Source of the DNA: Spirochaeta thermophila DSM 6578
GTDB lineage: Bacteria > Spirochaetota > Spirochaetia > Winmispirales > Winmispiraceae
Length of the DNA: 64,000 nt
Direction: 5' to 3'
Assembly (NCBI RefSeq): GCF_000184345.1
Contig: NC_017583.1
Location: 2,046,001 to 2,110,000 of the forward strand
Shown: positions 42,490-49,517 of the stretch, piece after piece
Layout of the letters: each line of letters opens with the position of its first letter
Numbering within the stretch: the first letter of the stretch is position 1
The notes under the pieces: generated by a model
What the model saw: the letters and a program-made list of their open reading frames with translations, nothing else
What the model was told of the DNA's origin: nothing
Databases searched by the model: none
Position numbers and translations under genes: made by a program

Positions 42490-42511
42490 TGAACATGCCA
42501 CTATCTATAAT
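42483..42511 (+). promoter_or_regulatory. Strong outward promoter without an assigned gene
   Basis: TTGTCA (42483-42488), 17 bases, perfect TATAAT (42506-42511). It shares its -35 with the divergent minus-strand promoter. Transcription from about 42518 would cross a GC-rich 180-base segment (to 42700) and then run antisense to the TIG/transglutaminase-like gene. The segment contains hairpins, e.g. GTGCGG / CCGCAC at about 42541-42559. A small frame from ATG 42538 has composition unlike a normal protein. A non-coding or antisense RNA is the better guess. Nothing else is seen in the 271-base gap. Confidence 0.45.
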
Positions 42512-42700
42512 AGCACACGCTGGAGCGGATTTCACCATGGTGCGGGCACATGCCGCACTACGGCCTGTCGCAGGAGGATCGCACCCGTCGGCCGCGGGGA
42601 CCGTCGCTGCTCCCCATGGGGGACACGCGGACGCGCCAGGGGGCCCCGGCGAAGGCCAGAGGGATGGCTCACCGCCGCCCCGAATCACGCCCCGTACGGA

Positions 42701-44275
42701 CTAGTAGACGCCCACCACTTCCACCGAGTAGGAAACCCGATCGAACGAGACGCCCCGCCACTCGTGGCTCGTTTCCCAGAGGGCCGGAGCCTCCTCCGAG
42801 AGGGCGGCCTCACCCCCTGGTACGAGGCGTTCCGTCGAGGTGTCCTCCCTGAAGAGGAGCAGATGCTGGGCCGAAAGCCCACCGAGGAAGAACATCTCAT
42901 CCTGCCCCCGGTATCCTTCGGGGATCCGCACCACCCTCTGAATCGCCGTGGGATCCACGGGCACCCATCCCATGCCGGGGAGCGCAGCCTCCACCCAGTA
43001 GTACCACCCGAGGTCTCCGCGCCCCTCCAGAAGGACCCCACCCACGAGGCGCACGGGGAGTCCTGCCATGCGACCGAGCTCCGCGAGGAGGCGGGCCTTT
43101 CCAAGGGAGGACCCCCTTCCGGCGGCGAGGACCTGGGCCGGCTCGCCCGGACCTCCGGGGTCGTACCCCACGACGTCCCGGACCCAGGTGAAGAGACGCC
43201 AGAGCCGCTCGTAGGCCGTCCCTGTGAGTTCTTCGAAGAGCCCTCCCAGCCGCTCGTCACCCGCATCGATGGCGCCGGAGGGTCTGGTATACGCCTCGTA
43301 CGAGGAAGCCTCCGCTTTCGAAAAGGAGAGACGAGGATCCACATCCTCTATCCACATAGGATACACGTCGCACACCACGGCCCGCTCAGCGATGAGGACC
43401 CCGGGTCCGGAAGAGAACCTGAAGGCGAGACGCCGATCGTTCTGGAAAAAGGGGGGCGGCGTCTCCTCCACGTCCCTTATGTTCCGCTGCCAATGCGTGC
43501 CCAGGACCCGGGGAAGCCATGCCACCACCACACCCGTAGGTTGGAAACGCACTCCCTCCACCGTGGTCCGGAAGGTGAGGGCATAGGTGACCGCATCACC
43601 GTACTCCCTCCTCCCCGGTGCGGTGTCGACTTCCACAAAGACCCCGCTCGAGCGCTCATCCCCCCTCGCGAGAAAGACCTCTCCCCCCGCCGCACCCTCC
43701 GGCATGCGGAAGACCACCTCCTCGTCGGTCCAGGAGATCACCTGATCGATCGGGACCGGCAGGAACCGCGAGGCCTCGCCTTGTACCGCCGCCCTTCCCG
43801 CCCACGTCACGAAGACACGCCCTCCTTCCCTCAGGCGAGAGAGCCCTCCTCCCGAAAGTCGTACGAGCTGACCTATCCTCACCCGCGCCGGCTCGACCTC
43901 CGAGAGGACTGGCGAGGCGCCCTCCTCGTACGCCACCGGGATCTCTTCCTTCACCGCGAAGAGGACCCCGTTGCTCCTGCTCCCATCACGGGCCTCCACC
44001 ACCACGAATCCGGACTCCACGTCCTTGGGAAGCTCCACCTCCACCGTCCTGCCACTCCACGACCGCACGTTCCGCTGGAGGAGCTGTCTCCCCCCCACCC
44101 ACACCTTGCCCGGCTCACCTCCGAATCCCCGACCCACGATGCGCACCACCTCCCCCGGCGAAGCCACCTCGGGCACGACCCGAACGATCCGCGGGGGCAG
44201 GGCGTCGACCACCCACATGAACACCGCACCCAACGTCACCGCTATGGAGAAGACCGCGAACGAGCGCAGCATCAC
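42701..44275 (-). CDS. TIG-domain protein with catalytically altered transglutaminase-like domain
   Basis: A 524-residue exported or membrane-anchored protein (hydrophobic segment at residues 5-26). Residues about 28-108 and 121-216 are two IPT/TIG-type Ig-like domains (PRIVRVVPEVASPGEVVRIVG; PVLSEVEPARVRIGQLVRLSG). A middle region of about 120 residues follows, then a transglutaminase-like fold at about 355-450. There the catalytic Cys position is Ser390 (GSSLGKA), the His of HAW is Tyr425 (WYYWVEA), and only Asp441 of the DPT motif is kept, so thiol catalysis is not expected. It probably binds peptidoglycan or protein. The start overlaps the stop of the secreted-protein gene by 4 bases. It is the last gene of the ECF-sigma operon. 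Confidence 0.75.
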   Translation of the reverse strand: MMLRSFAVFSIAVTLGAVFMWVVDALPPRIVRVVPEVASPGEVVRIVGRGFGGEPGKVWVGGRQLLQRNVRSWSGRTVEVELPKDVESGFVVVEARDGSRSNGVLFAVKEEIPVAYEEGASPVLSEVEPARVRIGQLVRLSGGGLSRLREGGRVFVTWAGRAAVQGEASRFLPVPIDQVISWTDEEVVFRMPEGAAGGEVFLARGDERSSGVFVEVDTAPGRREYGDAVTYALTFRTTVEGVRFQPTGVVVAWLPRVLGTHWQRNIRDVEETPPPFFQNDRRLAFRFSSGPGVLIAERAVVCDVYPMWIEDVDPRLSFSKAEASSYEAYTRPSGAIDAGDERLGGLFEELTGTAYERLWRLFTWVRDVVGYDPGGPGEPAQVLAAGRGSSLGKARLLAELGRMAGLPVRLVGGVLLEGRGDLGWYYWVEAALPGMGWVPVDPTAIQRVVRIPEGYRGQDEMFFLGGLSAQHLLLFREDTSTERLVPGGEAALSEEAPALWETSHEWRGVSFDRVSYSVEVVGVY

Positions 44276-44823
44276 CCCCCTTCCTCCCCCTGCCCCTCGG
44301 GTTCACCCCCTTCCGGCGCATCATCGGCGGCCCCGCCCTGCGGCTCTTCATCGAGGGCTCCGTCCAGCCATATCTCCATCACGATGTGGTACACGTCGTT
44401 TCCCTGGACGTGCACGTCGGCCCGCCCCAGGGGGAAGAAGACCACCTTCTCTCCGATCTTGAGCGGGATCTCCTTCACCGTGGCCACGTACCTGAGTGCA
44501 TCGCCCTCGTCCGCAGTCCACACCTGTCCCTCGGCGAGGATGAGATACGACCCGTCACTCCGCTCGAAGGGGGTGATACGTGCGAGGACCACCAGGTCCT
44601 TGCCCACGAGTTTTATGGTGACCGCCTTGCCGGGAAGGGTGGCCCGGGACCGGTGGACCTCCCACTCGAAATCCTCCACCCCCTCCAGTCGGGTAGCGAT
44701 GTTCACCGTAACGACCCTCTCTATGGTGGAGAGGAGGTCCTCCACCCGGTCGTCCTGACCGAAGACCGGCATGAGGGAGACGGTGAGGAGCCATGCGACG
44801 AATATGCGCGTATGCATCGTCAT
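44272..44823 (-). CDS. Secreted protein of the ECF-sigma operon, unrecognised
   Basis: A 183-residue protein with a signal peptide (MHTRIFVAWLLTVSLMPVFGQ). The mature part is beta-rich (FEWEVHRSRATLPGKAVTIKLVGKDLVVLARITPFE; EIPLKIGEKVVFFPLG), ending in an acidic Gly/Glu-rich tail (GGEPEGQGEEGG). I do not recognise a family. It overlaps the anti-sigma gene upstream and the TIG/transglutaminase gene downstream by 4 bases each, so its product is made in fixed ratio with them. It may be part of the envelope signal sensed by this sigma system. Confidence 0.7.
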   Translation of the reverse strand: MTMHTRIFVAWLLTVSLMPVFGQDDRVEDLLSTIERVVTVNIATRLEGVEDFEWEVHRSRATLPGKAVTIKLVGKDLVVLARITPFERSDGSYLILAEGQVWTADEGDALRYVATVKEIPLKIGEKVVFFPLGRADVHVQGNDVYHIVMEIWLDGALDEEPQGGAADDAPEGGEPEGQGEEGG

Positions 44824-45314
44824 CTTCCGGACGAGAGTCGTACGAAGACGGGGGTCCCGTATGCCCGGGGAGAGGGGACAGGAGGAAGCTCTATCACGAG
44901 CTCGTCCTGTGAGGAATCACCCAACGCGCGGACCATCTCCCCACCCGGCTGGGCCGAGGGCAGGGGGACCACCGCCTGCTGCACCACATCCATGCTTGCC
45001 TGGCCGCCCCACATCCCGAGGATGACCCCCAGGGAGAACCCCGCACCGGCAACGGCGAGGACCACGAGCAAGGCGAAGACCGGCACGGGGAGGGCGATCC
45101 CCGCCACCCGGCGGGGCGCAGTGAGGACCGCCTCCACCCTCCGGTACACCCGGGCTGCAGCCTCTTCCACCTCTTCCCTCCCGATCACCCAGGAGGAGAG
45201 GAAGGCGGAGAGGCGTCCGTAGGTCTGCAGTGCAGGATGCTCGAGCGGAACCTCGTTCCCATCCCGCATCCGATCGTACCTCTCGCTCATGGAGAGCCAT
45301 TCCTTCTCGTTCAT
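44820..45314 (-). CDS. Anti-sigma-factor-like single-pass membrane protein
   Basis: A 164-residue protein with a cytoplasmic N-terminal 75 residues (MNEKEWLSMSERYDRMRDG to YRRVEAVLTAPRR), one membrane span (about 72-102, LPVPVFALLVVLAVAGAGF) and an external tail of about 60 residues rich in Pro and Ser. It lacks the zinc HxxxCxxC motif of ZAS-type anti-sigma factors. The call rests mainly on topology and on the 4-base overlap with the preceding ECF sigma gene, an arrangement typical of sigma/anti-sigma pairs. Confidence 0.65.
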   Translation of the reverse strand: MNEKEWLSMSERYDRMRDGNEVPLEHPALQTYGRLSAFLSSWVIGREEVEEAAARVYRRVEAVLTAPRRVAGIALPVPVFALLVVLAVAGAGFSLGVILGMWGGQASMDVVQQAVVPLPSAQPGGEMVRALGDSSQDELVIELPPVPSPRAYGTPVFVRLSSGR

Positions 45315-45823
45315 ACCATCCCCCGGTCCTCAAGCAGCTCGGCGAGCCTGCGCCGGGCCCTGAAGATACGGATCTTCACGTTGGCTTCGGATATGCCAAG
45401 CGCCTTCGCGATCTCTCGATACGCGAAGCCCTCGTACTCCCGCAAGACGAGCGGCACCCTCAGGTTGTAGGGGAGCGCCATGATCGCATCCCTCACCATG
45501 CGGGAGTCCTCCTCCTTGAGGAGACGGGACTCCTCGCTCTCCTCGGTCTTGGGCTGCTCCTTGAAGAGGCTGGTGAGCGCACGCCGCTCCCTCGTACGTC
45601 GCCGCTCGTGGTTGTAGGCGAGGTTACGGGCCACCCGGATGAGCCAATAGGTGGCCTCGTCGGTATCCTGAATCGTATGCATCCGAGGGTAATAGCGGAT
45701 AAACGCCTCCTGACAGATCTCCTCTGCCACATGGCCGTCGCCCGTTATCCGGTAGACCACCCTGTAGAGTACGGGAAACGCATGCCGGTACACCCTGTCG
45801 AAAAGCCCGTCGTCATGATACAT
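45311..45823 (-). CDS. ECF-family RNA polymerase sigma factor
   Basis: A 170-residue group 4 sigma factor. Region 2 spans about residues 8-75 (LFDRVYRHAFPVLYRVVYRITGD; AEEICQEAFIRYYPRMHTI; ATYWLIRVARNLAYNHERRR), including the usual polymerase-binding and -10 reading helices. Region 4 spans about 110-160 (MALPYNLRVPLVLREYEGFAYREIAKALGISEANVKIRIFRARRRL), a complete helix-turn-helix for -35 reading. There is no region 3. Directly upstream the sequence GTAACTTT (minus strand, 45848-45855) resembles an ECF-type -35 (GGAACTTT), hinting at self-activation, but spacing to the start is awkward. It heads a four-gene overlapping operon. Confidence 0.92.
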   Translation of the reverse strand: MYHDDGLFDRVYRHAFPVLYRVVYRITGDGHVAEEICQEAFIRYYPRMHTIQDTDEATYWLIRVARNLAYNHERRRTRERRALTSLFKEQPKTEESEESRLLKEEDSRMVRDAIMALPYNLRVPLVLREYEGFAYREIAKALGISEANVKIRIFRARRRLAELLEDRGMV

Positions 45824-45858
45824 ATACTACAACAACCCATGTCCCTGAAAGTTACACC

Positions 45859-47271
45859 CTAGGTGGTCTTTCGCTTCCAGCGCGGCCCCTGTGGCGTATC
45901 CTCTACGATGATACCCCGACGCGCGAGTTCGTCACGAATCCTGTCGGCCTCCGCAAAGTCCCGCTGCTTCCGCAGGGCCTCACGTCGCTGGACGAGTTCG
46001 AGGAGCTCGGGTTCGAGCGCATCGTCGGAGGCGATGGCCTCCGCAAGCGAGAGGCCGAGAATACGGTCCATGGTCACCGTGAGTACGGCCCGTTCCTCGG
46101 GCGGGAGGTCTTCATCCTTCACCGCACGCCAGAGCACGGCGAGTGCCCGGGGCGTGGAGAGGTCGTCTCCTATCGCCTCCTCGAACTCACGCTTGTAGGC
46201 CTCACCCCTCTCGGAGAGCGGAGTCTGCTCCCACCCCTCCCTGGGATGAAGCCCGCTCAGGTGTTCGATGAGGTTGCGTCGTGCGTTCCTGGCCGCCTCG
46301 AGTGCCTCCCACGAGAAGAAGAGCTGGCTCCTATAGTGCGCCCCGAGGCAGAAGTACCGGTAATCGAGGGGATGGAAGCCCTCTTCCTCGAGACTGGAAA
46401 GCGTGAGGAAGTTGCCCTTCGATTTGGACATCTTGCCGGAATCCATGACGAGGAACTCGGCGTGGAGCCAGTAGCGTACCCAGGGGTGCCTCCCCGTGGC
46501 GCCTTCGCTCTGGGCGATCTCGTTGGTGTGGTGCACAGGGATGTGGTCCACTCCGCCGCAGTGGATGTCGAACTGTTCACCGAGGTACTTCATGCTCATG
46601 GCCGAGCACTCGAGGTGCCATCCCGGATACCCTTTCCCCCATGGGGAGTCCCACACCATGGCCTGGTGCTCGAACTTGGAACGGGTGAACCACAGGACGA
46701 AGTCCCGGGGACTGCGCTTGTGGGCATCCACCCCGACACGGGCACCGGCGCGGAGATCCTGCTCGTCGAGCCGAGCCAGCTCTCCGTACCGGGGAAAGGT
46801 GGAGATGTCGTAGTAGACATTGCCGCCTGCAAGGTAGGTGTGGCCGCGTTCCTCGAGCCGCTTCACCAGGTCGATCATCTCGGGGATGTGCTCCGTGGCC
46901 TTGCAGACGATCTCGGGTCGCTGGATGTTGAGTTTGTCCGTATCCTCGAAAAAAGCCTTGGTGAAGAACTCGGCGATCTCCCACACGCTCATCCCTCGCT
47001 CGCGCGCGGCCTTGATCACCTTGTCCTCTCCCTCGTCGCCGTCGCTGGTGAGGTGGCCCACGTCGGTCACGTTCATCACGTGCACGAGTCGGTAGCCCGC
47101 ATGGAGGAGGGTGCGCCTCAGCACATCCTCGAAGATATAGGTGCGGAGGTTCCCGATGTGGGCATAGTTGTAGACCGTGGGGCCGCAGGTGTACATCCCC
47201 ACCTTGCCCGCCTCCCGAGGGACGAACGGCTCCTGGATCCTGCCCATGGTGTTGAAGAGCCTGAGTTCCAT
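45859..47271 (-). CDS. cysS: Cysteinyl-tRNA synthetase
   Basis: A 470-residue class I aminoacyl-tRNA synthetase, the normal length. It starts MELRLFNTMGRIQEPF and shows the zinc/active-site MYTCGPTVYNYAHIGNLR (with the HIGN nucleotide signature), HLECSAMSMKYL, the Cys-binding HCGGVDHIPVHHTNEIAQSE, and KMSKSKGNF (KMSKS loop). The ATG at 47271 follows GGAG and is divergent from murB 48 bases away. No T-box or similar leader is seen. Confidence 0.97.
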   Translation of the reverse strand: MELRLFNTMGRIQEPFVPREAGKVGMYTCGPTVYNYAHIGNLRTYIFEDVLRRTLLHAGYRLVHVMNVTDVGHLTSDGDEGEDKVIKAARERGMSVWEIAEFFTKAFFEDTDKLNIQRPEIVCKATEHIPEMIDLVKRLEERGHTYLAGGNVYYDISTFPRYGELARLDEQDLRAGARVGVDAHKRSPRDFVLWFTRSKFEHQAMVWDSPWGKGYPGWHLECSAMSMKYLGEQFDIHCGGVDHIPVHHTNEIAQSEGATGRHPWVRYWLHAEFLVMDSGKMSKSKGNFLTLSSLEEEGFHPLDYRYFCLGAHYRSQLFFSWEALEAARNARRNLIEHLSGLHPREGWEQTPLSERGEAYKREFEEAIGDDLSTPRALAVLWRAVKDEDLPPEERAVLTVTMDRILGLSLAEAIASDDALEPELLELVQRREALRKQRDFAEADRIRDELARRGIIVEDTPQGPRWKRKTT

Positions 47272-47307
47272 ACCCGCTCCATTCTGGCGGTAGCGCCCGG
47301 TTTCTGC

Positions 47308-47313
47308 TAGGAT
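47308..47313 (+). promoter_or_regulatory. -10 box for murB
   Basis: TAGGAT ends 6 bases before the GTG at 47320, with only a poor -35 17-18 bases upstream. It fits the leaderless geometry seen elsewhere in the window. Confidence 0.35.
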
Positions 47314-47319
47314 GAGGTC

Positions 47320-48264
47320 GTGGATAAGGTACGGAAACTGGCGGAAAAAATCAACATAACGGGGTCGGTTCTGCCGGACGAGCCGATGGCCCGGCACACC
47401 TCGTTCCAGGTGGGCGGACCTGCCGACCTCTTCGTGGTGCCGGAGGACCGGGAAGAGTTCGTACGGGTGGTGCGGATGGTGAGGGAGGAGGGGCTGCCGC
47501 TCTTCGTCCTGGGCGGGGGCGCAAACATCCTGGTCTCCGATCGGGGGGTGCGGGGCGTGGTGGTGCACACGGGACGGGTGAGGGAGGCGGTGTGGGACGA
47601 GGAGGGGGCCTGGCTCGATGCAGGGGTGCGGATCGAGGACGCGGTGGTGGAGGCGGTGGAGCGGGGGATGGTAGGGCTCGAGGACTTCGCGTGGATGCCG
47701 GGGAGCGTGGGCGGGAGCGCCTACATGAACGCGCGGTGCTACGGCAGGTCGTTCTCGGACGTGATGAGCGCCTTCGAGGTGATAGACGAGGAGGGGCGGC
47801 TGGTGGGAAAGGAGGTGCGGGAGGAGGAGTTCGGCTACAAGCGCTCGCCCCTGCAGGGGAAGGGGTGGGTGCTCGTGCGCGCGCGGGTGCGGCTGGGGAA
47901 GGGGGAGCGGGAGGCGCTGGCACGGCGGGTGCGGGAGGTGCGGGCGGACAGGGAGGCGAAGGGCCACTTCGCCGCACCGTCGGCCGGGTCGGTCTTCAAG
48001 AACAACCGGGCCTTCGGCGCACCCACCGGCGTGCTCGTGGACAGGCTCGGGCTGCGGGGGCACAGGATGGGGGGGGCCCAGGTCTCGCCCCTTCACGGCA
48101 ACATCATCGTGAACGCCGGTGGGGCTACGGCACGCGAGATACTTCACCTCATACGCTTTATCGAACAACAGGTCTACGAGGCCTACGGCTACAGACTCGA
48201 GCGCGAGGTGCTCCTGGTGGGGGAGTGGGACGAAGAGACCGCGCCTCCCTTTCCCCTCACCTAG
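47320..48264 (+). CDS. murB: UDP-N-acetylenolpyruvoylglucosamine reductase
   Basis: A 314-residue FAD enzyme reducing UDP-GlcNAc-enolpyruvate to UDP-MurNAc. HTSFQVGGPADLFVVP, LGGGANILVSDRGVRG and WMPGSVGGSAYMNA form the FAD-binding half. AGSVFKNN contains the proton-donor Ser, followed by LRGHRMGGAQVSPLHGNIIVN. The layout fits the type II MurB group. The start is GTG at 47320. The coding strand is very G-rich. It is not clustered with murE and ddl at the left of the window. Confidence 0.95.
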   Translation: MDKVRKLAEKINITGSVLPDEPMARHTSFQVGGPADLFVVPEDREEFVRVVRMVREEGLPLFVLGGGANILVSDRGVRGVVVHTGRVREAVWDEEGAWLDAGVRIEDAVVEAVERGMVGLEDFAWMPGSVGGSAYMNARCYGRSFSDVMSAFEVIDEEGRLVGKEVREEEFGYKRSPLQGKGWVLVRARVRLGKGEREALARRVREVRADREAKGHFAAPSAGSVFKNNRAFGAPTGVLVDRLGLRGHRMGGAQVSPLHGNIIVNAGGATAREILHLIRFIEQQVYEAYGYRLEREVLLVGEWDEETAPPFPLT

Positions 48265-49369
48265 AACTCCTCGACAAACGAGCAGCCCATCCCCACCCCC
48301 ACCGCCGGCACCTCTCCCGGCTCCCACCCCTCCCTCAGCCCCACCCCTCCCCACACCTCCCCTCCCCCCACCCCCACCGTCACCCTCACCACCTCCCCCT
48401 CCTCCACCCCCTCCCCCCACACCCACCCGACCCCCGCCTCCACCGGCCCCCACGCCACCCCCCACCTCCCTCCCCACACCTCCCCCTCCCTCCACAGCCG
48501 CACCATACCCCCTCCCACCTCACCCTCCACCCACCCCCGCTCCCCCTCCCCGCCCACCCACACCTCCCACCACTCCCCGCCCATCCCCGCCTTCCACTCC
48601 TCCCCCGCCACCCACCGCCCCACCACACCCTCCTCCCCTCCCCCTCCCACTCCCCATCACACCCCACCCAATCCCTCCCCCACACCCCCACCAGCCACCC
48701 CCACCCCCACCCCCACTCCCACCTCCCCCCACCCCTCCCGTACCACCCCACCGGCCCCTCACCCGGCACCCCCCACCCCACCTCCCCGTACCCCATCACC
48801 CCCCCGCCCTGCACCCACCCCCGCACCCCGCCGTACACACCACCACCCACCCCCACCACCGGCTCCTCCACCCACCACCCCTCCCCCCACTCCTCCCCCT
48901 CCCACCTCACCCGAACCCCCACCACCTCCACCCCACCCCCCTCATCCCCCAACCCCAGCCATACCCCCCACACCTCACTCCCTCCATCCCCCCACCCAAA
49001 GCACCCCACACTCCCCCCCGGCACCCACACCGCCACCCCCTCCCGACCCACCGGCACCCTCGCCCCATCGAGCCGCACCGGCACCACACGCCGTATCCTC
49101 CCCTCATCCCACCCCCAACCGAACGGATTCCACAACGAGGCGAGGAGCCCCTCCCTCTGGAGCGGCCCCGCACACCCCACGGGACCCGCAACCCCCGCCT
49201 TCCACCCTTCCTCCCCCTCCCATACCATCCCCCTCCACCCCCCCTCATCCACCCCCACCCGCACCCCGAACCCACCCTCCACATCCTGCCACACGGTGAG
49301 CGACCCCTCCCCCGCATACACCACGAGCACGACCCCCACCCACATGGGAACGAACCACCGGCGAACCAT
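48261..49369 (-). pseudogene. Extremely G-biased exported protein gene with an apparent frameshift near 48650
   Basis: A frame from ATG 49369 encodes a signal peptide (MVRRWFVPMWVGVVLVVYAG) followed by a Val/Gly/Glu/Trp-rich sequence (WVPGGSVGCFGWGDG, WWVEEPVVGVGGG). After about 48650 this frame turns into implausible Cys/Arg/Gly-rich sequence. A -1 shifted frame continues the same kind of sequence (RWVAGEEWKAGMGGEWWEVW, EGEVVRVTVGVGGGEVW) to a stop at 48261. A one-base change inside a G-run would give one protein of about 369 residues. No family is recognised; the regular Trp/Gly beta pattern suggests an extracellular beta-sandwich. It is convergent with murB, the two overlapping by 4 bases. 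It could be a real pseudogene, phase-variable by G-run slippage, or a sequence error. Confidence 0.5.
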
Positions 49370-49428
49370 CCTGCCCGGTACGACACGCGAACCCGCCACC
49401 CCGCTTCACCAGACCCGCCCTTTTTTCC

Positions 49429-49457
49429 TTGAAAGAGCCTCCATAGCGGGGTATAGT
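49429..49457 (+). promoter_or_regulatory. Promoter for the CsgG/PEGA/barrel gene
   Basis: TTGAAA (49429-49434), 17 bases, TATAGT (49452-49457); leader about 54 bases with AAAGGAGG before the ATG at 49518. Confidence 0.65.
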
Positions 49458-49517
49458 GGTAAGAAACAGCGTGCTGGGCCTCCTCTGCTGGACAACACAC
49501 CCCAAAGGAGGTGTCCC

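Noticed and set aside
42518-42700. Signal recognition particle, 6S or RNase P RNA
   Set aside because: The GC-rich segment lacks the conserved loops I know for these RNAs, so only an unassigned transcript is proposed.
42538-42704. Small protein from ATG 42538
   Set aside because: Composition is Gly/Pro/His/Ala-rich with no hydrophobic or charged pattern and no ribosome site; judged non-coding.
45824-45855. Confident ECF-type autoregulated promoter
   Set aside because: GTAACTTT fits a -35, but the matching -10 would place the transcript start at or inside the sigma start codon; kept only as a hint in the sigma entry.
47272-48495. In-frame extension upstream of cysS on the minus strand
   Set aside because: It overlaps murB completely and has unlikely composition; cysS similarity begins at 47271.
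47592-49517. Long plus-strand open frame running into the CsgG-like gene
   Set aside because: It is Pro/His/Arg-rich shadow sequence of murB and of the G-biased gene on the other strand; the real start is ATG 49518 with AAAGGAGG and a signal peptide.
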